Source: Annona cherimola (lineage: Eukaryota; Streptophyta; Magnoliopsida; Magnoliales; Annonaceae). From it: a stretch of DNA of 64,000 bases. Positions 10,989 through 24,085 of this stretch are shown here, in pieces. Numbering within the stretch: the first letter of the stretch is position 1; the number at the start of each line of letters is the position of its first letter. Under the pieces are notes generated by a model that was given only the letters and a program-made list of their open reading frames with translations, made no database searches and was not told the DNA's origin. A program made the position numbers and the translations under genes. The stretch lies in contig CM059973.1 of NCBI GenBank assembly GCA_030490835.1, positions 63,368,008-63,432,007 on the forward strand, in the 5' to 3' direction.

Positions 10989-13900
10989 CCATAAGTGGAA
11001 AACGGGGAGTCCTTTTTGTTAATAAAAAGAAGAAGAAAATGATGGTTTTTATTAATGGAATGGAAGATGGTAGAAGATGGTAGATGACATTTATAGCCAA
11101 CTGTTTGTTAGTGCTACTAATATAAAAAGGAGAAAGAGGTGAGTTAGGTTTTTTTTGTTGTTGGAAGAGTGGAGCAAACAGTGATAGAGACAAAGAAGAA
11201 ATTTTTTTTAAAGGTACACATGTATAGAATTTTTTTAGTTAATCTTGTTGATTTTATAATATGCAACTTATATCTTAGATCTAAACTATATTTTTAGCGT
11301 AGTTAGTAGGTAGCAGAAGTGTGTTGTAATTTTACTTATTTCATAAGAGGGTAGCAAATAATGATAGGAAATCCAATACTATGAAATAAACATATTTCTA
11401 TATATAATCAGAGAGTCATGATCGTATAACAAAAAGATAATAATTTGATTAACTTTACTGCAAAATTTTAGCTTGATCAGAATTATGGATTTCTAGATAT
11501 AATGATTGTAAAGAATATTTAAAGTGGTGATTACATATCACAAGAAGAAAATAAAAAATAATTTTTATAAAATATATATGTAAAAATGTTAATCCAATCC
11601 ATTAAAAATATTCTTTGGCAAACTTTACAGTGTGTATGATGAGTAGTTTCAGTTAAAAATTGGTTTAGATAGTTTTTCGAAGAGATATTTGATTTTAATA
11701 CTTTATTGAGTACCTTATATTAAATTTTATGACAGAAGTATTATTTTGAGAAATATACAATCCAAATTACATAATATAATTTCAAAAGCTTATTCATAAA
11801 ATTTCGGATCAAACGAACATTTTCATTGAGAGGTCTAAATTATTTATCCATAGAATGCAAACTGTTGAAATAAAAAAAAACTAAAGCTATTGGACTAGTG
11901 GGCTAGGCCCATATGACCAAAGCCTAATAATCCAAAGGGGCTAGAAGGCAAGCTTACTAGTCTAAAGCTCATATATTCTAAACTCGCAATAAACTAACCA
12001 TAGCCCAGAGGAGTCAAGCTAACCCAGCTGTACCAGCCTAGCACTTTGCCCAACAGTTAGTTGTCAATGCCAACAACCAGCAAACCCCTTGGCTAGAAAA
12101 AAGAGAAAAATACAAAAAATATGAAAAATTAAAGCAAGTATTTAAAAGCAAAAATAGGTCCAAACTTCTGGTTTTCACAAAAAAAAAAGTAAAAATTTTT
12201 AAAGGTAGAGTAATATGAAAAATGATGAATTATAAATTGAAAAAATAGATAAATAGAAAAAAAATGGAATTTTGGAAAGTAGTGAGTTATACATTGAAGA
12301 AAAAATAAGAAAAACAAGATTTTGATCAAACAAAATTATACAAATTATGGGAAGGTCATAAGTGAAATTTTAAGTAATATTTCTAAGAAATAAACAGAAG
12401 TAATAACTATGTTGTGATGAAATTAGGGAAAGAAACTAGAAACTACTTCAGGAGTTTGGAAAAATGTTTCAAACCTTACTTGGTGGTAAGTAAATTTTTA
12501 CCCAAAGTATGATTTGAAAATATTAGGTTGAATATTATGATTTTCTTTATATTAAGATTAGCAAGTGTGATAACTTATTATGCTTGAAACTTTCTTTCAA
12601 GTTGGTTTATCCCAGCACAAGCATTATTTTGTCAAAATATTCTTAACTATGTTACTCAATGAATTTAAGTGATGCTTTGGTCATAATGCATGTTCAAGAT
12701 GCATACTCGGATACTGGGATTGTTGCTAAGCAGATAGTCTTTGGGTAGTGTCTCGAGACTATAAAATAGTGTTATAGTACCTGGATAGCAACCTTAAGGT
12801 TACGAAAGAAGATGTATTAATTTATGAATATACAACACAACTACATGAGAGCATGAGTAAATGGTAAAGTCCACAATATGAATGCATAATTTAGAGTGAA
12901 CATATAAACACAAAACCATAAAAATGTTTAATTTTTAATTGATTAGAATTTGTTGTGCACAAAAGATAACATATATATTGTATTTATTTTCAAAAATTAA
13001 AATGGTTATAAAAATTAAATTTAAAAATTTTTATTTACTTACAAAGCTTCTAGCTCACATAGTTTTATTTTTAAAAAAGGATATAATGTTAAACTAAAGC
13101 CACTATTGACAAGAAAAAAGTGAAATTAGCATAGTAAAGGACAATGAAGCTTAGATTTTATTAAAATTATCATATAATGCTTATTTATAATTATTATAGA
13201 TGTCAATTATGTATAATGACTTCATGAGGAGTAAACGTAAGATATAGCAGTTAAATTTTTATGATTTTGTATTTTGATACCTATTTCCATGGTAAGATAT
13301 TTTATTTATCATATTATTTTCGTCCTAGACCTAGTAGATCCTATCTGTGGCGCCTTAAATATGAGGTATTGCAAATGGATTAAAGCAAAGTTGAAATACA
13401 TTTCAAAAGTAGAACCATGTTATTAGACTTAGTAAGCACAAAGCAAAAATAAAATTATTGACCTTAAATAATTATAAGCAGTAAATATATATTTCATGAT
13501 GTAGGAGTGATGACGCCACCCAAACATAAGTACAGAAATTCATTTGCAACTTGTGTCAAAGCAAAGGCAAGAACAAATGTTGATAGGAGAATGTGGGCAT
13601 TTGGGATGAACCAAGGGAAGCATGTAGAGAAGTAACCACTAGAATATTTCAATAAGAAATTCGAAGAAGCACCCACAACCAATTTTGAATAAAATTCAAA
13701 AGAAGATTCGTAAAAAAGTTAAGAAAGCGATAAAGAGGATGAACTAGAGATTCAAATTAATAATGATAATGATGATTTCGTACTCTTAGAAATAGAGTAG
13801 AAACCAATAGAAATAAAACATAGTGGTCTTAAGTATGATGACTCTTCTAGCGACGATGATGTAAACTTAGTTTATTAGCTCAAAGTTATTTTACAAAACA

Positions 13901-15972
13901 TAATAATGGTTTAATGCTTTGGATAATATTTTCTTTTGACTCATCTCATGAGTAAGAAATTATTTAGAAGTTACATAAATATGGAGACATATTTCTTAAA
14001 ATATGGGTGCTATTATATTAGTTATGCTGAAATATAAATTCATTATAAATATGCTTAAGATTAATAGGATGATGTAGGAAAAAGATGTCGTCCAAGGGAA
14101 ACAAGGGAAAGTAAGTGGTGGTGGGTGAATAAGTGATGGTGGTGAATCACTTTCTCGATTAAGAAGCAAGACTTGTAGGTTGGTGAGAGATGAATTGGTT
14201 AATAAACCCATATTAGAATCCCAAGGCAATGAGGATTATTCTTCAACACACATATGCCATTATAATAGAGTTCTATGGGAGAATAACAACCAAGAGATGA
14301 ACTTGGTGGACCGTCAAATGAAGGACAACACAAGGAGCTGCGACAAGAATGCTCAAGTGATGGGTGTTATACCGAGAGCCTGACAAATTATGGAGCGAAT
14401 AATAGCCTAACAGATTTCAGAAAACCCTCTAGCAAGGGGGTATGCGCTAAGGGATATTATGAAAGCCAATGCACATAAGAGAGTTATGAATAATTTTCAA
14501 AACATGCAACCCCCCATGCTTTCAAGGAGATCTTGACCATAAGAGTGCTAAGGGGTGGATAGAAGAATTGGAAAATATTTTTGATTTGCTCCAACACAAT
14601 AAGCAACAAAAGGTTCGATTTGCCACTCACATGTTGAAGGGTAATGCAGTTGAGTGGTGGAATGCAGTGAAATGAAGCATCTCTATCTGGCAACAAATGA
14701 ACTAGGAGGATTTTCTCTTGCATTTCAATGAAGTATATTATCTAGAGTTAGTTAAACAATAAAAATTCTAGAGTTTGAACAATTATATCAAGAAAAGTCA
14801 TCAGTTGTTGATTAGGTAGCAAAATTCATTGAATTAGCTAGATTTATTCTTGGGGTACTGACAAATCTTTCTCTTAAAATTTGTAAGATTAATATGAGGT
14901 TGCGCCCTTTTATTTGACAGCAGCTAGCCCACCACCATTTCCACTAATATTTAGCATTGTGGATTGAGTAATGATGGTGAAGATGGAAGATAATGAGATT
15001 CAAGCTTTCCGCAAAGGAAAAAAGTTTGACAACTCCATATTAGATGGTAGAATAAGATCTCATAAGAAGGGCAATACGCGATATGATGAAAGAAAGGTGG
15101 AAAAGAAGCTGTCAACTGATTCATACCCTACTTATGATAAAAATCACTTATAAGAATGTTGGAAGGCAGTAGGGAAGTGACTGAAGTGGGGAAATAGGTC
15201 ATTCATTCAAAGAATGCACAAGTGAGATCACATGTTATAGATGTGGATAGGCAGGGCATCGATCGAGACAAATAGCTAAAATTAAACAAGTAGTGGAACA
15301 ACAAACACTGCAAATGAGGACACAAGATGACTAGAATCACTAGTTCGTGGCCCAGGACAGCACATGTAGAGGATAGATGCTAGAGTGCATGTTATATCTA
15401 CTACAGAAGTCCAAGCTGCTACGGATGATGTTTGTATTGATACATTGCTGATTCACTCTTATCATGGTAAAATATTATTTGATTCTTGCACAACGTGTTT
15501 CTTTATTTCTTGTGCATTTGCTGTAAAATACACATAGTGCATGAAAGCATGAGTATGATTGTGAATGTAGAATCCTCAATACATAGGCTAACAAGTATTA
15601 ATAAAATTTGCAAAGCATGTCCAATCAAGATAAGAGTAATAAATGCATGATTTCGATATAATATTAGGAATGGATTGGTTTCCTAAGTAGAAGAAAATAA
15701 TATATTGTGATGATCAGAAAATCATCTTTAAAATAATAAAGCTAACAAAGGTGGTAGCAAATAAATACCAGTAAGTCAAAATTATTTATGTCATGAAGGC
15801 CGTAAAGTAGATAAACAAAGGATGTCAAGCATATGTAGTTTCGATAATTGATATAAACAAAGAGACTTAATCTCTTAAGGAGATGCCAATAGTGAGAATT
15901 TCTTGATGTTCTTGCTATTGAGTTGCAAGAACTATCTCTTTAGAGAGATAGAATTTGCAATAGATATTGAAA
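10989..15972 (+). mobile_element. Left half: 5' part of a Del/Tekay-like Ty3/gypsy element
   Basis: In order it contains an LTR-like stretch (10989 to about 13373), a decayed primer-binding site, an untranslated leader, gag (about 14480-15300), a retropepsin region (about 15400-15680) and the linker up to the start of the reverse transcriptase. It ends at about 15970 where the frame reads REIEFAID, the segment that precedes the RT core in Del-type pol. RT, RNase H, integrase and the 3' LTR are absent. Stops and frameshifts are frequent, so it is an old, dead copy. Confidence 0.7.
14480..15972 (+). pseudogene. Decayed gypsy gag-protease (left arm)
   Basis: The gag domain is recognisable around 14545-14720 by a KGWIEELENIFD segment followed by VRFATHMLKGNAVEWW, the usual plant gypsy gag pattern (F.A..L.G.A..WW). 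A zinc knuckle remnant CYRCG.AGH lies at about 15232-15262, interrupted by a stop. The protease follows (KILFDSCTT at about 15465, where an active enzyme has DSG), then the VILGMDW-type end. The final stretch 15780-15970 reads as KAVK.INKGCQAYVV, then MPIVRE, then REIEFAID in shifting frames. Many stops make it non-functional. Confidence 0.7.
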
Positions 15973-16189
15973 GAAAAATTTAGAATATTCCTTCACTATT
16001 GGTATCTCTTCAAGAGATAAAGTCTCTTTGTTCATATCAACAATCAAAATTGAATACGCACATCACTCTTTGTCTATTGACTTTACAGCTTTCAATAGCA
16101 GAAATAATTTTGACTCGCTAAAATTTATTTGCTACCACCTCTATACCTTTTTCATTTTAAAGATAATTTTCTAATCATCACAACTATCA

Positions 16190-16474
16190 TCACCAACCCA
16201 TTTTCAATATTACGTCAAAATCGTGCATAGGAAACAATATCAAGTATGCTTCTAAATTTATTTTTCCTATTTTGACTGGGCATGCTTTGCAAATTCTATC
16301 TATGCTTGCTAGCTTATGCACTTGGGATTCCATATTCACAATCTTATCCATACTTTCATGCACTATTGCATATTTTGCAACAAATGTCCTAAAAATAAAG
16401 GAATGTATAGTGTTAGAATCAAATAATACTTTAGCAGGATAAGAGTAAATAAATAATGTACCAATAAGAAACAT
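16190..16474 (-). pseudogene. Retropepsin fragment of the right-arm gypsy element
   Basis: This 94-residue open frame is a plant gypsy aspartic protease (RVP_2 type). AKVLFDSNTIHSFI holds the active-site position, with DSN in place of the required DST/DSG, and DFDVILKMGW is the C-terminal hallmark usually seen as DVILGMDW. The changed active site and the missing RT downstream mean it is a relic. Confidence 0.75.
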
Positions 16475-18430
16475 TATCTTAAGCAGCCTAGACTTCTATA
16501 ATAGTCATAACATGCTTAGATTTGACATCTACATATGCTATTCTAGGCCATGAACTGGTGGTGCTAATGTCCTCACTTGCAATGTTCGCTGCTCCACTGC
16601 TTTTTTGCTTTCGACTATTTGTGGGTAATCTTTCAATAGATGCCTTGCTTATTTACATCAGTAGCATGTGATTTTGCCTATGCATTCCTTGAATGAATGA
16701 TCAATTTTTTCGTAATTCAAGCACTTCCCTATTACCCTTTAACATTCTCTTAGGTGATTCTTACCACCAGTAAGACATGATGGAGTTGATGACTTCTTTT
16801 CCATAATTTTTTATCATATTGCATCTTGCCCTTCTTATGCGATTTCATCCCACCATCTAAGCAAAAAGCTTAAATTTCATTATCTTTCATTTCCACTATC
16901 CTTGCTTGATTCATTTTGTTAGAATAATGGTGGAAATGGTGGTCGGCTAGCAGCAGTTGAACAAAAGGGTGCAACTACATGAACCTTATGGATTTTAAGG
17001 GTAGGGTTTGTTAGAACCCATGGAGAAAATCTAGAAAAAGCAATGAATTTTGTCATATACTCAACAACTAATGATTTTTCTTGATATAATTATTCAAAAT
17101 CTAGCAATTTTTGTTGCTTGACTAACTCTAGACAGTATGCTTTATTGAAATGCAAGAGCAAATCCCCCCAGTTCATTTGTTGCCAATTAGGGGTGCTTAA
17201 TTTTACTATATTCCACCACTTAGCTGCATTGCCCTTCAATGTGTGTGTGTCAAATCAGATCTTTTTGTTACTCATTGCATTGGAGTAAATCAAAGATTTT
17301 CTCCAATTCTTCTATTTGCTCTTCAACACTAATGTGGTTAAGATTTCCTTGATAGAGTGAGAGTCGCATGTTTAGAAAATCATCCATAACTCTCTTATGT
17401 GCATCGACTTTCAAAGCATCCCCCTTGGTAGGGGGTTTTTTCAAACCTGTTGGGTTGCCATTTGCTCCATAATTTGCTATGGTCTTAGTACTATACCTAT
17501 CACTTGAGTATTGATGTCTACAACCCCTTGTGTTTGTCCTACATTTGATGCCCCATTAGCTTTATCTCCAGGTTGTTATTTTCCCCTAGACCTCCATTAT
17601 AGTGGCCATTTGCATGTGCTAAGGAAGAATCCTCTGCCTTGGGATTCTAGTATGGGTCCATCGACCAATTTGCCTCTCACCAACACATAGGTTATACTTC
17701 TTAACTGCGAAAGTGGTTCATCCATAACCACTTACTTTCCCTTGTTCCCCTTGGGTGGGATCTCTTTCATACATCATACTATTAATCTTAAGCATACTTA
17801 GGATGAATTTATTTTACGACATAACCAATATGATAACACTTATGTTTCAAGAGATGTCTCTATATTTGCATAAATTCTAAATAATTTCATACTCATGCGA
17901 TAAGTCAAAAGAAAATATTATTCAAAGCAGTAAACCATTGTAATATTTTTGAATATAACTTTAAGCTAATCAAATAAGTTTATATCATCATCACTAAAAG
18001 AGTAATCAGACTTACTATGTTTTATTTAGGAGTTCGATATCATCATTGTCACTAATGATTTGAATTCTTGCTTCATCCTCTATATCAGTTTTGTGCTTTC
18101 TTGCTAATCTTCTTTTCAATTTTCTTCAAAATTTATTGTGGATGCTTCTTCTTCAAACTCCTTACTGGAATATTCTACCGATTCTTTTTCTAAACACTAC
18201 CCTTCGTTCATCTGAAATGCTCAGATTTTCTTATTAGCATTTATTCTTGTTTTTGCTTCAACAATAGTTGCACATCCAGCTTCGTACTTATGTTTGGGTG
18301 GCTTCACTGCTCATACATCATTAAATATACACTTACCACTTATAATTATTTAGGATCACTAATCTTACTTTAGCTTTGCGCTTACTAAGTCTAATAATGT
18401 GATTATATTCTTAGGATATATTTCAAATTT

Positions 18431-18442
18431 TCTCTGATACTA
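18431..18442 (-). other. Primer-binding site, initiator tRNA-Met type
   Basis: The minus strand reads TAGTATCAGAGA two bases after the LTR end ...GGATATTACA (18445). It matches 10 of 12 positions of the TGGTATCAGAGC site used by most plant retrotransposons. This fixes the LTR boundary in the right arm; the left-arm equivalent near 13376 has decayed. Confidence 0.7.
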
Positions 18443-19807
18443 CCTGTAATATCCTACACCTTAAGGTGCCACAGATAGGATCTATTGGGTCAGAGCTAAA
18501 AATACTTGATAAATAAAATCTCTTAAGATGAAAATAAATACCAAGATACAAATCTGTATATAGTTTAATTGATACATTTTAAGTCTACTCTCATGGAGTC
18601 ATTATACATAATTAGTGTCCATAATTATTACAAATAAATATTGTAAGATAATCAATAAAATTTAAGCTTTATTGTTCTTTGCTCTATCGACTTCATCTTT
18701 TTTCCATATCAATGGTGACTTTAGCCTAACATTATATATCTATTTTTCCACTAAAAAAAAACTTAGTAACCTAGAAGCTCAATAAGTAAATCATATTTTT
18801 AATTCATTTTTGAACGATTTTGATTTTTGAAAATAAATATGACATATATGTTTTTCAAAAAAATATGATATATATTGTCTTTTGTGCACCACAAACTTTA
18901 ATTAATGAAAAGTTAGACATATTTTATGCTTGTGTATGCATATGTTCATTCTAAGTCATGTATTTACACTGTGGACTTTGCCATCCACTTATACTTGGTG
19001 TAACTATGCTACATATTTGCGAGTTAATTTATCTTTTTTTTATACCCTTGAGGTTACTACCCAAATACTATCACACTGTTTTATATTCTCGAGAAGCTAC
19101 TTAAAGACTACCAACTTAGTGGTGAGCCTAATACACGAGTATGCATTATGCACATGCATTATGACCAAAGCATTAATTAAATTCATTGAGTAACATGATT
19201 AAGAATATTTTGAAATAATCATACTCATGCTTAGATAAACCAAGTTAAAAAAAGTTCCAAGCTTGATAAATGATTAAACTCCATAACATCTCAATAGAAG
19301 ATAAATCTTAATACTTAACATAATATTGTCGAATTCTTGGAGTAGCCTGAAGTCTCTAACCCTAATTTTGATTACAACATGTTCATTATTTCTCTTTTAT
19401 TCATTATAAATATTGCTTAAATTTTCACTTATGACCTTCCCAAAATTTTTCATAATTTTATTTGATCAAAATATCATTTTCCTATTTATTCTTCAATTTA
19501 TAACTCACTAATGTACAAAATTCTGTTTTTCTTATTTATTAATTTATTTAATTCAATTTATAACTCAACGCTTTCTATAACCCACATTCAAACAATTTTA
19601 TTTCTTATTATTTTTGTGAAAAATCATAAACTTAGACTCATTTTTACCTTTAAATACTTGCTTTAATTTTTTAGAATTTTTCATAATCTTTTGTATTTTT
19701 TCGTTTTTTTGGCTGACTGGTTACCGACACTGGTAACTGGCTGGCGATGGCCACTAATCATAGGCTGTACGCTGCGCTGGCACAGTTGAGTTGGCTTGGT
19801 TCATATA

Positions 19808-20007
19808 GGGTTGGCCTATTTTGTTGTGGGCTGAGCTTAGTTTTTTGTAGGCTTGAGACGCGTGGGCTTTAAACTAGGAAACTTGGCTTTTGATCTCTTT
19901 AGATATTGGGTAGGCCTATGTTGTTGTGGGCTGAGCTTAGTTTTTTGTGGGCTTGAGATGCGTGGGCTTTAAACTAGTAAACTTGGCTTTTGATCTCTTT
20001 AGATCAT
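19808..20007 (+). repeat. 100-bp tandem duplication in the right-arm LTR
   Basis: 19808-19907 and 19908-20007 are nearly identical (shared blocks include ttgttgtgggctgagcttag and aaacttggcttttgatctct). The left arm has only one counterpart, so the duplication post-dates the inverted arrangement or arose in this copy. Confidence 0.9.
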
Positions 20008-20974
20008 GGGCTTTGGCCAGATAGGCCTAGCCCACTAGTCCCTAAGCTTCAACTTTTTTTTAATTTTTATTTCAATGGTTTGCATTCTTTAATTAAAATA
20101 GTGTGGATCTCTCAATGGAAATATCTATCTAATATGAAATTAAGGAGTAAGTTTCTAAAATTATATTATCTAATTTGAACGGTCAATTTCTCAAAGCAAT
20201 GCTTCAGTCAACAGATTTAATATATGAGTTTAATAAAAAGTTAAAATTAAATATTCTTTAAATAGCTATCTAAACTATTTTTAACTAAAGCCACTCATCA
20301 TACACACTGTAAAATCTCTCGAAGAATGTTTTTAACAGATTAGATTAGCACTTTTATATCTGTATTTTTTATAAAATTATTTTATATTTTCTTGTTAAAA
20401 TACATAATCAGTACTCTAAATGTCCTTTAAAATCACTATATCTAGAGATCTTTAATTCTTATCAAGCTGAAATTTTGTAGGGAAGCTTTTCAAAAGATTA
20501 TCTTGTTATTGTACGGTCATAACTCTCTGATTATATTAAAAAATTTGTTTATTTTATGGTATTGAATTTTGTACCGTTATTTGCTAACTTTTTTTAAATA
20601 AGTAAAATTACAATACCAAATATTTTAATAGCATTTTTACTGCTTATTAATCATGTTAAAGTATCATGAATGAATTAGATTTTAAATATAAGTTGCATAT
20701 ATTATAAACTCGTTGAGATTAACTAAGAAAAATTCTGTGCAAGCGTACTTTTAAAATTTTTTTCTTCCCCGTTTGCTCTATTCTTCCGGTGACGAAAAAC
20801 TCAACACCTCTTCCGCCTTATATTAGTACTACCATTAAGCGGTTGACCATAAATGTCATCAATCATATCCTGCATTCCATTAATGAAGACTATTTTCTTA
20901 TTATTATTTTTTCTTCAACAAAGGGGCTCCCTGTTTCCCACTTACGATGGATGTTACGCTCTGGTCCAAACCCC

Positions 20975-21381
20975 CAGCCCACAGGGGGATGTAATCTTAT
21001 GCTCTCGAGAGCATGCAGTGTTGCATGCTTGAGGGAGCATACATCTATTTTTTTTTATTTTTTTGAAAATTTTTTCATAAATTTGTTAGCCCAAGTATAT
21101 TTAATCTGTGTAAATTTTTATCATTTTTGGAGTATTTTAGATATTTATTTTTTATTTTTGAAAATTAGTTGCATTTTAGCTAATTTTAAATTACTAAAAT
21201 GCCATTGATTTTAAAAAATAATAAATAAAAATCTAAAAATATCCAAAAATAGTAAAAATTGATACATACATTAAATACTAACAATTTTATAAAATTTTTA
21301 AAATAAAAAAATAGATATATACGCCCGAGAGCAGCAAAGCATGCTCCCAGGAGCATAGGAGCATGCTCCCCCACAGGTGGC
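20975..21381. mobile_element. Foldback MITE, shared-core family, 'gagcatgct' arms
   Basis: The outer arms are rich in GAGCATGC/GCATGCTC and mirror each other (cacagggggatg at the left, catgctcccccacag at the right). The interior holds the shared core (ttttgaaaattttttcataaa, then tttttatcatttttggag) and its inverse, meeting near 21180-21200. It abuts the right end of the gypsy inverted repeat. No clear target duplication was seen. Confidence 0.65.
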
Positions 21382-22206
21382 ACTAACAACGTCGTGGCTC
21401 ATGACAGCGTGAGGTCGGACATGCCATTTCGTTAGATTCGAATGGGATGGGATGATGATGTTTTATGATGGAATGAAATGAGAAAAAATAGGTTTTATTT
21501 GTTGGGAAATTAAAAATATCAGTATTTATTGTAATATTACATCTCAACCTCCTTTCAACCTTGTCCCGTCTCGTTCGTGAAGAACTTAAATTGATGATCG
21601 CCTATAAGGTATAAGAAATTTTATTTGAAATATAATATAGATTTTTAGTATTAAAATAATTTAAATATAGTTTATATGAAAATCTTTGAAAATATATTAG
21701 TCATCAAATTTTAATTAAATCTATAAACTGCAAGTGATTATACCAATCGATTGTGCTATTAAAATTTTTAAATCTATACCATTAAGTATATGATTAAATA
21801 TTTAATTTTCATATATAAAGCGAAAAGTGAACGATATTTTAATTTTATTATTATTATACTTTTATATAATAGACTTTATTATTTTGCATATTTAGTTGTT
21901 CACGTGTCGGGTTTAAGTATTTCCAAAATAAACTTTATAAACTTTGAAGTTTTGTTAAATATGTAAAATTACAAAATTTCATCAGGTATATTTGTAAAAT
22001 ACAAAAATATAAATTGTTAGTGCAGAAAATTTTAATATAAATAATAAAATTTTTGTCTAATTAAAAATAAAATATCATTTAAATTAGATTTCTTAAATGG
22101 AAATAAATATATCATTTAAACTAAATTTCTTGTTTTGATTACATGTTAATGATAAATTTTTATACAGGTTCCTAATAGCGTAATAACAAGCATGGTCCCG
22201 TTGAGG
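21382..22206. other. AT-rich intergenic DNA
   Basis: About 21430-21580 carries gggatgggatga at one side and accttgtcccgtctcgttcg at the other, a loose inverted pair hinting at a small MITE. Nothing else is recognisable. Confidence 0.35.
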
Positions 22207-22803
22207 TAGGGGTTTCAATGGATCGGGTTGGAGCCTAATCATAATCCTAATCCTAACTCATTTAAAATATTTCAACTCTAATAGATTTATTAACCTATTT
22301 AAGAAATCTCATCCTTAACTCATTTACAATCCATTTAATAAATTGGTTCGCGGGTTGTTAATAAGTTATACAACAGATGACCTATAAGCCTAGATTTGAG
22401 TAGACGATAATCTTGTAGAGAGAGACGAGAGAGTGTTTTCGGCATAGAAAAATAAAAATAGAACAGTAACAAGAAAATAAAATTAAGACAACTGTGGGAA
22501 AATAAAAATTAGGTAACGGGAGGAAGATTCAGAATAAAAGAAAATAATCAAAGGGGTTTATATATATATATATAAACTTTAATGACTTGAATGAGTTAAA
22601 TGGGTTGAACATGTTATATGAGTTAAACAGGTTACTAAACAGGTTGGCGGATTATAAAATCTCAACCCTAATCCATTTATTTAATGAAATGGTTAAACAG
22701 GTTTACGGATCACAACCTATTTATTTAAAATTCCAACCTAAACTCATTGATAAACGGGTTTAATGAGCAAGTTGATGGATTGACCATGACCATTAATACT
22801 CTC
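22207..22803 (+). mobile_element. hAT-like non-autonomous element, family C copy 2
   Basis: It matches 1261-1852 from end to end, including aatcctaaYYcRtttaaaat near the left and gattataaaatctcaaccct near the right. It contains a (TA) run at 22561-22575. The termini read taggggtttcaatgg and ccattaatactct, an imperfect inverted pair. The flanks do not show a convincing duplication. Confidence 0.6.
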
Positions 22804-22922
22804 GCATGAAAGCTCCCATTGGGACTTTAAAGGGAGGCACTTTTGGTTTTATTATACAAAAAAAAGTATGGAGGTTCCATATATGGTCCTAGGCAATGAA
22901 GCCCTTTTTTCTATTTTCTAAA

Positions 22923-23180
22923 AGGTGTTTGTTTAAAAAAATATTTTAAACTAATTTTTTTTCAAACTTCATCTTATTTTTAATTTTTTTATTTTTCTAT
23001 ATAATTACTCTACTTTTTAATCATTTATAATAACTATCTGTATATCTAACCTATCAATTTTAACTTATTTTCTTTACTCATCGTTATTACTCCTATTATG
23101 TCTCATATTTTCTCCTATTTTGAAAAATTTTACTCTAAAAATTTTTCATTAAAATTTTTATCATTTCACAAATACACTCC
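22923..23180 (-). mobile_element. Tourist-like MITE (family A)
   Basis: This is the inverse of the 54961-55251 copy: aggtgtttgtttaaa at the left, cacaaatacactcc at the right, and the interior blocks ctttactcatcgttattactcc and tctatataattactctac. The flanks are AAA on both sides, which is uninformative in this AT-rich context. Confidence 0.6.
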
Positions 23181-24085
23181 AAATTAAAATCTAGGCGCAT
23201 ATATATGACTGTTAAAATTCTGCATTTATTCGAAATTATTATTTTCAATCTTAGAAGTTTAAAAATTTTAAAACAAAAAAAATAGAAAATTTGACAGTTA
23301 TTAGATCTAACTTGGGCCGATATCTCGATTAAAAATTTAAAAAAATAAAAAGGGCTCCTACTTCCTGATGCGTGGAGCTTGCATTCTTGCGGAACATGGA
23401 ATTAGAGCTTTTTAAAATGTTTCGGCTAAATATGATGTATTACTTATAATATTTTATTTTTAGTTTTTTCTCAGAACTTATATTCAGTTAGAAAATAAAA
23501 AATTATCATAAAATAACCATAATTTATCATGTAATATTGGAATTACTAAACTTAATTTTAAAAAATTATATTCGACTAGCATGAAATCAAAATTTTATAG
23601 TTTATATCAAAAAATGCCTCCATTAACAATTTATATTTTTTGTATTTTATCAACTATATCTTGTAATATCTTACATATTTTGCAAAATATAAAGACTTAT
23701 TTAATTTGTTATGAAAATATTCAAATTTGGTGATAAAAATACAAAAATACAAAGTTACATATTTGTTGTATATAAAAATCTAATATTAATAATAATGAAC
23801 TTAAATTAACTGAGATGCCAGGTAAGGACAATGATTTATCAATATATTGAGTGGCGGTGTTCTACTATTCCCATACATTTTGATCCTCATCAAAATATTG
23901 GTTAAGGCTGATTAGAAACTGATTAGAAACGCCCTTTTCATTACAAAAATATATAATTCGTATTAATATAATCATTTATGATTTATTTGATTGAAATAAT
24001 ATATAATATTTGATGTATTCTTAATTTTTATATAGACTGTATGAATAAATTAATTTCAAATATATTTTATTACAGCCTAATGGGT
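23181..24085. other. AT-rich intergenic DNA, nothing recognised
   Basis: There are no coding frames, paired termini or tandem repeats. A short duplicated word (ctgattagaaac twice near 23908-23930) is the only feature. Confidence 0.5.

Larger units (their letters stand above)
10989..20950. repeat. 10-kb inverted repeat built from two gypsy half-elements
   Basis: The plus strand from 10989 inward matches the minus strand from 20950 inward over nearly 4.9 kb, with roughly 75-85% identity by eye and small indels. Checkpoints are: ataagtggaaaacggggag at 10991 against the inverse at 20950; ggactagtgggctaggcc near 11893 against about 20040; gatcctatctgtggc near 13336 against about 18480; and caaagagacttRatctctt near 15857 against about 16030. 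The arms meet at about 15970 with an unpaired spacer of only about 80 bases. Both arms read LTR, gag, protease towards the centre. Confidence 0.9.
15973..20950 (-). mobile_element. Right half: inverted second copy of the gypsy 5' part
   Basis: Read on the minus strand this repeats the left arm: LTR 20950-18445, primer-binding site 18442-18431, gag around 17500-17050, retropepsin 16474-16190, and an end at about 15985 near VKEYSK, about 60 bases short of where the left arm stops. It holds some sequence missing from the left arm (for example about 34 bases within the protease), so it was not copied from the present left arm. A 100-bp tandem duplication (19808-20007) is private to this arm. Confidence 0.7.

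Noticed and set aside
10795..11193. Minus-strand frame of 132 codons at the left end of the gypsy palindrome
   Set aside because: It crosses the palindrome boundary and lies in LTR-like DNA. It has no domain, and the right arm does not conserve it.
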